NCBI GenBank assembly: GCA_963786395.1
Contig: CAWAZD010000009.1
Span: 124,001-188,000, forward strand
Direction: 5' to 3'
Length of the DNA stretch: 64,000 nucleotides
From: Fen-1301 sp963786395
GTDB taxonomy: Bacteria > Bacteroidota > Ignavibacteria > Ignavibacteriales > Ignavibacteriaceae
Each line of letters opens with the position of its first letter. The first letter of the stretch is position 1. Position numbers and translations under genes: made by a program. Of this stretch, positions 40,756-48,450 are shown piece after piece. The notes beneath the pieces were generated by a model that did not search any database, was not told the DNA's origin, and saw only the letters and a program-made list of their open reading frames with translations.

Positions 40756-42573
40756 ATGTACATATTAGGAATATCGGCATTCTACCATGATAGCGCAGCC
40801 TGTTTAATAAAGGACGGTGAAATAGTTGCCGCTGCGCAGGAGGAAAGATTTACCCGTAAAAAACATGACCATAATTTCCCCTCAAATTCTATTATGTATT
40901 GTGTGGAATCAGCCGGGCTTCAGGCAAAAGATCTTGACCTCGTTGCATTTTATGATAAACCCTTCCTTAAGTTCGAACGCTTGCTGGAAACTTATCTTGC
41001 ATATGCACCTGTGGGATTTACTTCTTTCATCAAGGCCATGCCACTGTGGATAAAAGAAAAATTGTGGATGAAGGAGTTTATTAAAGATAAACTTGGGTAT
41101 CAGGGAAAAATTATTTTCCCCGAACATCATGAATCGCATGCTGCTTCCGCTTTCTTTCCTTCTCCATTTAACGATGCAGCTATTCTTACTATGGATGGGG
41201 TTGGAGAGTGGACTACATTGAGCTACGGCAAAGGTTCTGGTAATAATATTGAGCTTCTTGCCGATATTAAATTTCCTCATTCTCTTGGACTTCTTTATTC
41301 TGCATTCACATATTATACAGGTTTCAAAGTAAACTCCGGGGAATACAAAGTAATGGGACTTGCTCCCTATGGTGAGCCAAAATATGTCGATCTCATTTTC
41401 AAAGAATTAGTTGATTTGAAGGAAGACGGGTCATTCAGAATGAATATGGAATATTTCAATTATTGTGTTGGTTTAACAATGACTAACAATAAATTCCATA
41501 AACTGTTCGGAGGTCCACCCCGGAAATCCGAATCGAAACTTACTCAGAAAGAAATGGATCTTGCTCGCTCAGTTCAGGATGTTACCGAGGAAATTGTGCT
41601 CCGTATTGGAAAACATGTTTATAAAGAAACCGGATTAAAGAATTTATGCCTTGCCGGAGGCGTTGCGTTAAATTGTGTCGCTAATGGAAAACTCCTAAGA
41701 GAAGGTCCTTTTGAAAATCTTTGGATCCAACCGGCAGCAGGAGATGCGGGGGGTGCACTGGGCGCTGCTCTTGTTGGGTGGTATATGTATAACGGAAAAC
41801 CAAGAGTTGCTGATAATAAAATAGATTCACAGAAAGGTTCATATCTGGGACCTGAATTTAAAAATAATGAAATACTTGAGTTTCTTAATTTCAAAGAACT
41901 TCCCTATAAAAAACTTTCGGATGATAAATTGGTTGACGTAGTGGCTGATCTTATGGCTGAAGAAAAAATTGTCGGATGGTTCAATGGAAGAATGGAGTTC
42001 GGACCCAGGGCTCTGGGAGCAAGATCTATTATCGGGGATGCAAGATCTCCCAAGATGCAGGCACAGATGAATCTTAAAATTAAATTTAGGGAAAGCTTCC
42101 GTCCGTTTGCACCTTCGGTTCTTGAAGATAAAGTATCTGATTATTTTGAACTTGATCGCGAAAGTCCGTATATGCTCCTTGTTGCTGATGTAAAGAAAGA
42201 ACGTCGTAAAGTAATGAGCAGCGATGAAGAAAAATTGTTCGGAATTGATAAGCTGAATATTTTAAGATCTGATATCCCTGCAATTACCCATATAGATTAT
42301 TCGGCAAGAGTTCAAACAGTAAATAAAAACACGAACCCTCTATATTATAAACTCATTTCAAGGTTCAATGAAAAATATGGTTATGCTGTTATTATTAACA
42401 CTTCGTTTAATGTAAGAGGGGAGCCAATAGTCTGCACTCCCGAAGATGCATATCGCTGCTTTATGAGAACTGATATAGATTACCTTGTTCTTGGCAATTA
42501 TTTATTAAGTAAAATAGACCAGTCACCTCTTAAAGAAGATTTAGACTGGAAAAAAGAATTCGAGCTTGACTAA
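40756..42573 (+). CDS. NodU/CmcH-family carbamoyltransferase
   Basis: 605 residues. The N-terminal part has ILGISAFYHDSAACLI, EERFTRKKHD and HHESHAASAFFPSPF, and a GVGEW motif, all typical of the NodU/CmcH O-carbamoyltransferases (an ASKHA-fold Kae1-like domain). The C-terminal domain has MEFGPRALGARSIIGDAR and FNVRGEPIVCTPEDA. The reaction transfers carbamoyl from carbamoyl phosphate to a sugar hydroxyl via carbamoyl-AMP. The acceptor is probably a cell-surface glycan, because SxtJ-like and DUF5989 membrane proteins follow with a 1-base overlap and two glycosyltransferase genes come next. It is cytoplasmic. The saxitoxin pathway is not implied. Confidence 0.9.
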   Translation: MYILGISAFYHDSAACLIKDGEIVAAAQEERFTRKKHDHNFPSNSIMYCVESAGLQAKDLDLVAFYDKPFLKFERLLETYLAYAPVGFTSFIKAMPLWIKEKLWMKEFIKDKLGYQGKIIFPEHHESHAASAFFPSPFNDAAILTMDGVGEWTTLSYGKGSGNNIELLADIKFPHSLGLLYSAFTYYTGFKVNSGEYKVMGLAPYGEPKYVDLIFKELVDLKEDGSFRMNMEYFNYCVGLTMTNNKFHKLFGGPPRKSESKLTQKEMDLARSVQDVTEEIVLRIGKHVYKETGLKNLCLAGGVALNCVANGKLLREGPFENLWIQPAAGDAGGALGAALVGWYMYNGKPRVADNKIDSQKGSYLGPEFKNNEILEFLNFKELPYKKLSDDKLVDVVADLMAEEKIVGWFNGRMEFGPRALGARSIIGDARSPKMQAQMNLKIKFRESFRPFAPSVLEDKVSDYFELDRESPYMLLVADVKKERRKVMSSDEEKLFGIDKLNILRSDIPAITHIDYSARVQTVNKNTNPLYYKLISRFNEKYGYAVIINTSFNVRGEPIVCTPEDAYRCFMRTDIDYLVLGNYLLSKIDQSPLKEDLDWKKEFELD

Positions 42574-42989
42574 TGATAAAAGAAGAAATTAAAAACATAA
42601 AAGAATCGGAAAAAGATTTAAGGAAGTTCGGTTTGACGGTGGGCGTGGTCCTTATACTGATAGCCGCATTATTATTCTGGAAACAAAAACCTTCCTTCTT
42701 GTATTTCTTCCCGGTTGGATTATTTCTGGTGCTTGCAGGAGTTTTTACTCCGGCACTTCTCCGTCCTTTAAATAAGGGGTGGATGATACTTGCGTTGATT
42801 CTAGGATGGGTAATGACGCGTGTTATTTTATCCGTATTATATTATATTATACTAACTCCAACAGGAATTATTGCCAGGATTACCGGGAAACATTTCCTTG
42901 ATCTAAAGATAGATAAATCAAAAACTTCCTATTGGGAAAAAAGAGAAAAAACCGGAATTAAACCGGTTGATTATGAGAGACAATTTTAA
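42573..42989 (+). CDS. SxtJ-family membrane protein
   Basis: 138 residues whose ATG overlaps the carbamoyltransferase stop (TAATG). Four hydrophobic segments are predicted between residues 22 and 100. The motif LRPLNKGWMILALILGWVMTRVILSVLYY and the end of the helix before PTGIIARITGKHFLDLKID are typical of SxtJ, a small membrane protein found next to NodU-family carbamoyltransferases in many genomes. It probably anchors or supports carbamoylation at the inner membrane. The biochemical role has not been defined to my knowledge. Confidence 0.85.
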   Translation: MIKEEIKNIKESEKDLRKFGLTVGVVLILIAALLFWKQKPSFLYFFPVGLFLVLAGVFTPALLRPLNKGWMILALILGWVMTRVILSVLYYIILTPTGIIARITGKHFLDLKIDKSKTSYWEKREKTGIKPVDYERQF

Positions 42990-42998
42990 GGCATAAAT

Positions 42999-43157
42999 AT
43001 GAGTAAATTATCAATAATATCTGAACTTTGGCAATTTCTTAAAGTAAGAAAGAAATGGTGGCTTGCACCCATAATTGTAATGCTGCTGATCCTCGGAGGT
43101 TTAATAGTTTTAACACAAGGATCTGCTTTGGCTCCTTTCATATATGCAATATTCTAA
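42999..43157 (+). CDS. DUF5989-like single-helix membrane protein
   Basis: 52 residues (ATG 42999, TAA 43155-43157), short enough to be missed by usual cut-offs. It reads MSKLSIISELWQFLKVRKKW, then one membrane helix (about 23-40), then TQGSALAPFIYAIF. This ELWxFLxxRKKWWLxPIIxxLLxxGxLxxxxxGSAxAPFIYxxF pattern is the DUF5989 signature, a family that accompanies SxtJ and carbamoyltransferases. It starts 9 bases after the SxtJ stop. Together the three form a conserved cassette for carbamoylation. Confidence 0.85.
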   Translation: MSKLSIISELWQFLKVRKKWWLAPIIVMLLILGGLIVLTQGSALAPFIYAIF

Positions 43158-43158
43158 T

Positions 43159-43326
43159 ATGGGTAAAAGTCTTAAAATAGTTGTAGAGAAAACCAAGAAA
43201 AGAACTCCGGTTCCGCAGAAACCACCTAAAATTGAGGAGGATAAAAAAGTATATAACCGGAAGAAAGAAAAAAATAAATTACGTAAGTCTCTGCCGCTTA
43301 TAACAACGAATACTAAAGTTAAATAG
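43159..43326 (+). CDS. Small Lys-rich protein downstream of DUF5989
   Basis: 55 residues from the ATG at 43159, 1 base after the DUF5989 stop (TAATATG). The product is very basic and Pro-rich (MGKSLKIVVEKTKKRTPVPQ, later KEKNKLRKSL) without a hydrophobic helix. A start 15 bases upstream at 43144 would overlap the previous gene, so I prefer 43159. No family recognised. It is co-directional in the same unit and probably translationally coupled to the DUF5989 gene. It might bind nucleic acid, phospholipid or an acidic partner, but that is only charge-based speculation. Confidence 0.5.
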   Translation: MGKSLKIVVEKTKKRTPVPQKPPKIEEDKKVYNRKKEKNKLRKSLPLITTNTKVK

Positions 43327-43361
43327 TTGTTTAAGTTAAAAGATATCAACGGTTTATTTTT

Positions 43362-44378
43362 ATGAAATATTTTCTAATAGTCAGACAGCAAAATAACCAA
43401 TTGGGTGATTTGCTTTGTTCTATTCCCATGTACAAGGCTATTAAGAAAAAATATCCCGATTCGCATATCTCATTAGTAACTACCCCGACCAATTATAAAA
43501 TTCCCATTAATTCAATCAATCCTTTTATTGATAATATTATTTGGTTTAAAAAAGATACCTTAAAGGATTATGTTGAATTTCTAAAAAAACTAAGGGAGGT
43601 AAAATATGATTTCGGTATTATACCCGCCACACTTAAAATATCAAGGACTTCAAATATTATCAATTTTATTTCCGGGGCTAAAATACGGGTCGGTGTAAAA
43701 AGAATAGACGATGAGAAAAACCCTTTCCATTTCCTGCTAAATGTTAAAAAAGAATTTGACTGGAATAATAATAAAGTGCATCAGATATATCGCATCACTG
43801 ATATTGTAAAACAAATCGGATGCGAATTAGACAAACAGGAAATTGAAAATATATGTATTAGCACTACTCATGATGATAATAGGTTTGCCGATGAATTTAT
43901 CAGAAACAATTTCACTTACCCGGATAAAAAAATAATTGGGTTCCATTCCGGTGCAGGAAAAACCGCTAATAGATGGGACATTCAAAACTTCCTTGAGCTT
44001 ATCAAATTATTCCATAGTAGTTTCGGTAGTAATATATTGCTGACTTCCGGCATTATAGACAAAGAAATAACTCAAAAATTGGTTGCCCGTTTGAATGAAG
44101 CAGGAATAAAACCTGTCGTTGCCGATAATCTTGAAATAGGAAAGCTAACGGCGGTGCTAAAAAGACTGAATTTATTTATAACAAACGATACCGGGTTAAT
44201 GCACTTAGCCGGGTTTTCCGGTATTAATACCATTTCATTATTCGGACCTACTAATGGTTTTGAATGGGCTCCTTTAAAGAAAAACCAACTGTATATTCAG
44301 TCTAAATCAAACGAAATTAATGATATATCAGTAAAAGATGTGTTTAACCTTAGCGTAAATAATTATGACCTTGGATAA
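43362..44378 (+). CDS. Glycosyltransferase family 9 (heptosyltransferase-like)
   Basis: 338 residues with GT-B fold signs of family GT9 (ADP-heptose:LPS heptosyltransferase family): QNNQLGDLLCSIPMYKAIKKKYP at the N-terminus (the usual GDxxxxTPxIxxLKxxxP pattern), GFHSGAGKTANRWD in the middle and TNDTGLMHLAGFSGINTISLFGPT near the nucleotide-sugar site. It transfers a sugar from an activated donor to a lipid-linked or lipopolysaccharide acceptor at the inner face of the membrane. It overlaps the next gene by 14 bases. Together with the carbamoyltransferase cassette, this suggests a glycan decorated by a carbamoyl group. The donor sugar is not evident. Confidence 0.85.
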   Translation: MKYFLIVRQQNNQLGDLLCSIPMYKAIKKKYPDSHISLVTTPTNYKIPINSINPFIDNIIWFKKDTLKDYVEFLKKLREVKYDFGIIPATLKISRTSNIINFISGAKIRVGVKRIDDEKNPFHFLLNVKKEFDWNNNKVHQIYRITDIVKQIGCELDKQEIENICISTTHDDNRFADEFIRNNFTYPDKKIIGFHSGAGKTANRWDIQNFLELIKLFHSSFGSNILLTSGIIDKEITQKLVARLNEAGIKPVVADNLEIGKLTAVLKRLNLFITNDTGLMHLAGFSGINTISLFGPTNGFEWAPLKKNQLYIQSKSNEINDISVKDVFNLSVNNYDLG

Positions 44379-45462
44379 AGAAAAAGTAATTATAGTTGAG
44401 CACGCCAAAGCCCACCAGGATTTAATTTACGGTCAGGTATTGTTCTTAATTGAAAGTGGATTCAAACCGGTTCTTTGGTTGAATGAAGACAATGCTTTCT
44501 TGCCGGATATTATAAAAGGCGATATTGAGATAATTAAATATAAATTTGATACACCCAACGAGAGAAAAATCTTTGCGAGGGAACTAAAAAAATATGTCAA
44601 ACGTAATAACATAAAAAAAATTGTATTTAATACTTCCCAGGGTGTAAAAGCAAGAAATATAATTATTCGTTTCCTGTTCAATAAAGTTAAAATATTTGGA
44701 CTTTTACATGATGGGAAAAAGTTATCCTCCGGATTTACACAATGGTCAATGTCATTAAAAATAAAAAAATATTTTGTGCTCAACGATTATATCGCGGATT
44801 ACTGCAAACTCCTGAACCTTAAACACATTCAGGTAATATCTCTTTATCCTTATTTTACTCCGCATAATTATCCAGAGATTAATGATAACTCCGGGAATGG
44901 TTTTTTAATTTGCGTACCGGGTGAAGTCTCTGTCGAAAGAAGAAATTATTCTTATCTCATTCAAACCTTATTACAAAACAAAGAAAAATTGCATCCTTCT
45001 GTGAGATTTGTTCTTCTCGGACGCCCCATTGGTGAGGATGGTAAAAACATCCTCAAAACAATTGAAGAAAATAATCTTTCTGATATTATTACAACTTATT
45101 CCAGCTATATTGAGGAATCAGAATATTTAAAAATAATTAACAACTCCGATGTCCTCCTTCCCTTAATCGATCCAATGGTAAAGAATTTCCACGAATATAG
45201 TTTTAGTAAAATATCTGGTACCTGGTCGGTTGGCTTCAGTTTAAAGAAACCTCTTTTAATTCATATTTCTATGAGTCATATTGAGGATTTTAAAGATATT
45301 TCTTTCTTTTACGACTATGATAATTTAATAGACGTAATTAATTCTATCTGCCTCGATAAATCATCCCTGAAGAATAAATCTGAAAAATATAATACTGTTG
45401 AAAAATTTACCTTTGAATACCAAAGGAAAAAATATATCGATTATATTACTCAGGAAAACTAA
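44365..45462 (+). CDS. GT-B-fold glycosyltransferase-like protein
   Basis: 365 residues. Its ATG lies 14 bases inside the GT9 gene. The C-terminal half has VPGEVSVERRNYSYLIQTLL, RFVLLGRPIGEDGKNILKTIE, YLKIINNSDVLLPLIDP and HEYSFSKISGTWSVGFSLKKPL, a layout like a GT4/GT-B nucleotide-sugar domain where an EVxxxRRNY helix follows a GE start. The usual EX7E pair is not clear, so activity cannot be assured. The N-terminal half is alpha/beta with few motifs. I read it as a surface-glycan glycosyltransferase partner of the preceding gene. Confidence 0.6.
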   Translation: MTLDKEKVIIVEHAKAHQDLIYGQVLFLIESGFKPVLWLNEDNAFLPDIIKGDIEIIKYKFDTPNERKIFARELKKYVKRNNIKKIVFNTSQGVKARNIIIRFLFNKVKIFGLLHDGKKLSSGFTQWSMSLKIKKYFVLNDYIADYCKLLNLKHIQVISLYPYFTPHNYPEINDNSGNGFLICVPGEVSVERRNYSYLIQTLLQNKEKLHPSVRFVLLGRPIGEDGKNILKTIEENNLSDIITTYSSYIEESEYLKIINNSDVLLPLIDPMVKNFHEYSFSKISGTWSVGFSLKKPLLIHISMSHIEDFKDISFFYDYDNLIDVINSICLDKSSLKNKSEKYNTVEKFTFEYQRKKYIDYITQEN

Positions 45463-45601
45463 TCTTTTAGACTCCTATTTTACTGTTATTTCTCTTCGCC
45501 AATTAAATCACACGATTACTCACTATTTTCTTGCTTTTTAAAAATCACACCTTTATATTTGAGTTGTATATAATATATATCCTAAATAAATTAGGCATCA
45601 C

Positions 45602-46048
45602 ATGACTGACGACTTAGATATTAAAATACTGACTATCCTCCAGGGGAAAGGCAGGACTAAAAGAAACGAGATTGCAGAGGCTGTTGGGCTTTCAATTCCC
45701 TCAGTGAGTGAAAGACTGCATAAATTGGAAACCAAGGGAATTCTTGAGGGTTATTATGCCAAAGTGAACAAAAAAGCTTTCGGCTATGATATAATGGTCT
45801 ACATCCATGTTATGATGGAATCATCAAAACATTTCAAAACACTCATATTAAAAGTTGATAAAATACCCCAGATACTTGAATGTCATTCAGTTCTTGGCGA
45901 GGGATCTCATTTACTAAAGGCAATTGTAAAAAATACCGAATCGCTGGAAAAACTATTAAGCGAAATCCAGTCCTGGCCCGGCGTAACTGCTACTAAAACA
46001 ACTTTTGTTCTGTCAACTAGTAAAGAAACTACGGCTATAGAAATATAA
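45602..46048 (+). CDS. Lrp/AsnC-family transcriptional regulator
   Basis: 148 residues: an N-terminal winged helix-turn-helix (about 1-55; DLDIKILTILQGKGRTKRNE, LSIPSVSERLHKLETKGILEGY) and a C-terminal RAM ligand-binding domain (about 65-145; VYIHVMM, ILECHSVLGEGSHLLKAIV). These regulators bind amino acids and control nitrogen or amino-acid genes. The gene is 23 bases upstream of glutamine synthetase, so it probably controls or is co-expressed with it. The long AT-rich gap before it (140 bases) likely contains the promoter. No unusual residue noticed. Confidence 0.9.
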   Translation: MTDDLDIKILTILQGKGRTKRNEIAEAVGLSIPSVSERLHKLETKGILEGYYAKVNKKAFGYDIMVYIHVMMESSKHFKTLILKVDKIPQILECHSVLGEGSHLLKAIVKNTESLEKLLSEIQSWPGVTATKTTFVLSTSKETTAIEI

Positions 46049-46071
46049 TTAATTAATCAAAGGAATGTAAA

Positions 46072-47508
46072 ATGGCTAAAATAAATTCTCCTTCGGAAGA
46101 AGTACTTAAGTATATTAAAACTAATGGAATAAAATTTGTTGACTTAAAATTTATGGATTTTCCGGGTCAATGGCAGCATTTTACAGTTCCATTTACAGCA
46201 TTTGAAGCCAAATCATTCGAAGAAGGCTTTGGATTTGACGGTTCTTCTATCAGAGGATGGAAAGCTATAAATGAAAGTGACATGCTAATTATTCCTGATC
46301 CGGAAACAATGTTTCTTAGATCCATTCATAGAGATTACCAACAATATCAGTCTTATTTGCGACGTTTATGAACCGGCAACAAAAGAACAATATTCTCGCT
46401 GCCCGAGAAATATTGCTCAAAAAGCTGATGCTTATTTGCAGTCAACAGGATTAGCGGATACTGCTTACTTCGGTCCCGAAGCAGAATTTTTTATTTTTGA
46501 TGATGTACGTTTTGATTCAACGGCCCAACATTCAGTTTCTATAATGTTGATTCGATCGAAGGCAAATGGAATATCGGAGAGAAGAAGGTCCAAACCTTGG
46601 ATACAAACCACGATACAAAGAAGGATATTTCCCGGTTCCTCCTACAGATTCATTGGTTGATCTCCGAAATGAAATGGTGATTAAACCTTCATGAATGCTG
46701 GAATCGAAGTTGAAGCGCAGCATCATGAAGTAGCAAGCGGCGGACAATGCGAAATTGATCTGAAGTTCAGACCATTGGTTGAGGCTGCTGATCAGTTATT
46801 AATGTTCAAATATATTGTAAAGAATACAGCTAAGAAAATCGACGAACTGTTACATATATGCCAAAACCGATTTTCGGTGATAACGGAAGCGGTATGCACG
46901 TTCATACAAGTCTTGTGGAAAAAAGGAAAACCATTATTTGCAGGTTCGGTTATGCAGGACTTAAGTGAAATGGCACTTTATTATATCGGTGGTATTTTGA
47001 AACATGCTCCATCTTTACTTGCTTTCACAAATCCAACTACAAATTCATACAAGAGATTAGTCCCCGGTTTTGAAGCTCCGGTAAATCTTGCATATTCACA
47101 GAGAAACAGAAGTGCTTCAGTTAGAATTCCAATGTACTCATCAAGCCCTAAAGCAAAAAGAGTTGAATTCCGTTGTCCCGATGCTGCAGGAAATCCTTAC
47201 CTTGGATTTGCAGCAATATTATGATGGCTGGACTCGATGGAATTATAAACCGAATCGATCCGGGCGAACCTTTCGATAAAGATATTTATGATATGTCTCC
47301 CGAAGAATTGAAGAATGTTCCATCAACTCCTGGAATTTTAGATGAAGCTTTAAAGGCATTGCAGGAAGATCATGAATATCTGATGAAAGGCGATGTATTT
47401 ACTGAAGATGTAATTGATACATGGATAAACTATAAAATTGAAAAAGAAATTAAACCAATGGCTCTGCAGCCGCATCCATTTGAATTCTCTTTGTACTACG
47501 ACGTATAG
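46072..47508 (+). pseudogene. glnA: Type I glutamine synthetase, multiple frameshifts
   Basis: Across 1437 bases every block of a type I glutamine synthetase is present but split over several frames: GFGFDGSSIRGW, PDPETM, YFGPEAEFFIFDD, ASGGQCEIDLKF, GDNGSGMHVHTSL, NSYKRLVPGFEAPVNLAY, KRVEFRCPDAAGNPY and a C-terminal KDIYDMSPEE, whose Tyr aligns with the adenylylation site. Reading the frames by hand, I count about nine one-base indels: near 46318, 46532, 46580, 46688, 46840, 46915, 46945, 46963 and 47221. Each, when corrected, restores the expected family text. The enzyme makes glutamine from glutamate and ammonia. A clean ribosome binding site (AAAGGA) precedes the ATG. This is either low-quality sequence or a decayed copy. 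Confidence 0.85.
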
Positions 47509-47530
47509 AAATAGACCTCCTATATGTCAG

Positions 47531-47566
47531 AAGGCGGATCGTAAGATCCGCCTTCCTGATTTTAAA
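47531..47566 (+). terminator. Terminator hairpin after glnA
   Basis: AAGGCGGATC (47531-47540), tetraloop GTAA, GATCCGCCTT (47545-47554): a perfect 10-bp stem with a stable GNRA-type loop, 23 bases after the glnA stop. It is followed by CCTGATTTT, a weak U-tract. Confidence 0.7.
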
Positions 47567-47790
47567 CCACTGCTGCCTTTCAGTCATTAATTTGTTAAAA
47601 ATATTTATAATAATCAACCCTCCTGTTTTGTCATACCCATATTTTTCTGTCAACCACAGTCGAAGTACTTTTCCCGAATTGTCAATTTAATCGGGAATCC
47701 TCCGATTCGGCCAAAACCCCTTATATCTTTAATTAGACAATAAGCACTAATTTAGCAGGAGAAGATAAGGAGGAGAGCGAGAGAACAAGC

Positions 47791-47833
47791 CGTTTTAGCG
47801 TAAAACAGCGTAAAAGAGCGTAAAACAGCGTAC
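47791..47833. repeat. 10-bp tandem repeat (TAAAACAGCG-type)
   Basis: Units TAAAACAGCG at 47801-47810, TAAAAGAGCG at 47811-47820 and TAAAACAGCG at 47821-47830, preceded by a partial TTTTAGCG and followed by a partial TAC. Three near-perfect head-to-tail copies, with one substitution in the middle copy. Confidence 0.75.
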
Positions 47834-47847
47834 ACTTTTTTTGAATT

Positions 47848-47960
47848 AGCTTGCCAGGGTAGCAAAGAATCTCCTCCATTTTAGCCCAGGCCTTAATGCC
47901 TGAGTTACTAAACAATAACTATTATTAGATTAGCCCAGTCCTTCAGGACTGGGTATTTTT
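47848..47960. repeat. Composite dispersed repeat: AAGAATCTCCTCC plus CCCAGG hairpins
   Basis: The module TTGCCAGGGTAGCAAAGAAT, CTCCTCC, then AGCCCAGGCCTTAATGCCTG, then GAGTTAC matches, in the same order, the sequence at 63594-63650. A second hairpin follows: CCCAGTCC (47934-47941), loop TTCA, GGACTGGG (47946-47953), then TATTTTT, which could work as a terminator. Several copies in the window share the TTCA loop. Confidence 0.65.
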
Positions 47961-48096
47961 AATTAAGTTAAAAATACTTATGCCATTTATGGCATTAAAA
48001 TAAATAAAAATTTATTGTTCTGCCATACTGTGTGGGCATTTTCTTAATAAATAAAGGCAACCCCTTTATGGGTTATTCCATCAATCCAATACTCCA

Positions 48097-48450
48097 TCAA
48101 TCAAATATCCCATCACTCCACTTCTTCCACACCTCCTGCTCAAATCCTACCGTAACAAATCTTCCGTTTCTTACTATAGGAGTTCTGAAAAGCAGGGGAT
48201 CATTAAGCAGTTCTTCTTCAACATTGAAAACCATAAACTTAAGATTACGTTTTTCAAATTGCTTTCCTTCTTTATCAATAAGGTCTTCAACAGGAATTAC
48301 CCGGGATATATTATTAAGCTCTCCTTTAGATATTCCCTTTTCTGTGAGGTCTCTGAACTGATATATAATATTTCTTTCTTTAAAATATCGTTCAGCCTTT
48401 TGTGTCTCTCTACATTTCTTTGTGCCGAATATCTGGATGTTTAAACTCAT
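48097..48450 (-). CDS. ArsC-family (Spx/arsenate reductase-like) protein
   Basis: 117 residues with the ArsC/Spx fold signs: NIQIFGTKKCRETQKAERYF, where Cys13 lies in the KCxxT-type active site, and later RTPIVRNGRFVTVGF, the family's TRPIV-like cis-Pro motif with Arg. Members are glutaredoxin/mycothiol-like arsenate reductases or redox-sensing Spx-type regulators; which one applies here cannot be told. Its ATG overlaps the methyltransferase stop (ATGA), so it is the last gene of the bshA operon, which fits a bacillithiol-linked redox role. Length is normal (about 110-120 residues). Confidence 0.8.
   Translation of the reverse strand: MSLNIQIFGTKKCRETQKAERYFKERNIIYQFRDLTEKGISKGELNNISRVIPVEDLIDKEGKQFEKRNLKFMVFNVEEELLNDPLLFRTPIVRNGRFVTVGFEQEVWKKWSDGIFD

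Larger units (their letters stand above)
47567..48096. other. Repeat-rich gap between glnA and arsC
   Basis: About 530 bases with no plausible gene. It contains a 10-bp tandem repeat (47801-47830), a composite hairpin repeat module (47848-47903), a hairpin with U-tract (47934-47960) and ATGCCATTTATGGCAT near 47980. Short open frames here have no ribosome binding site and are Gly/Lys-poor, so I reject them as genes. Confidence 0.5.

Noticed and set aside
40756..43157. Saxitoxin-type biosynthesis suggested by SxtJ and carbamoyltransferase
   Set aside because: The names reflect homology only; no other sxt core enzyme is present and the neighbours are surface-glycan genes.
47733..47915. 60-codon minus-strand frame in the gap after glnA
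   Set aside because: It covers the tandem and hairpin repeats, has no ribosome binding site and unusual composition.
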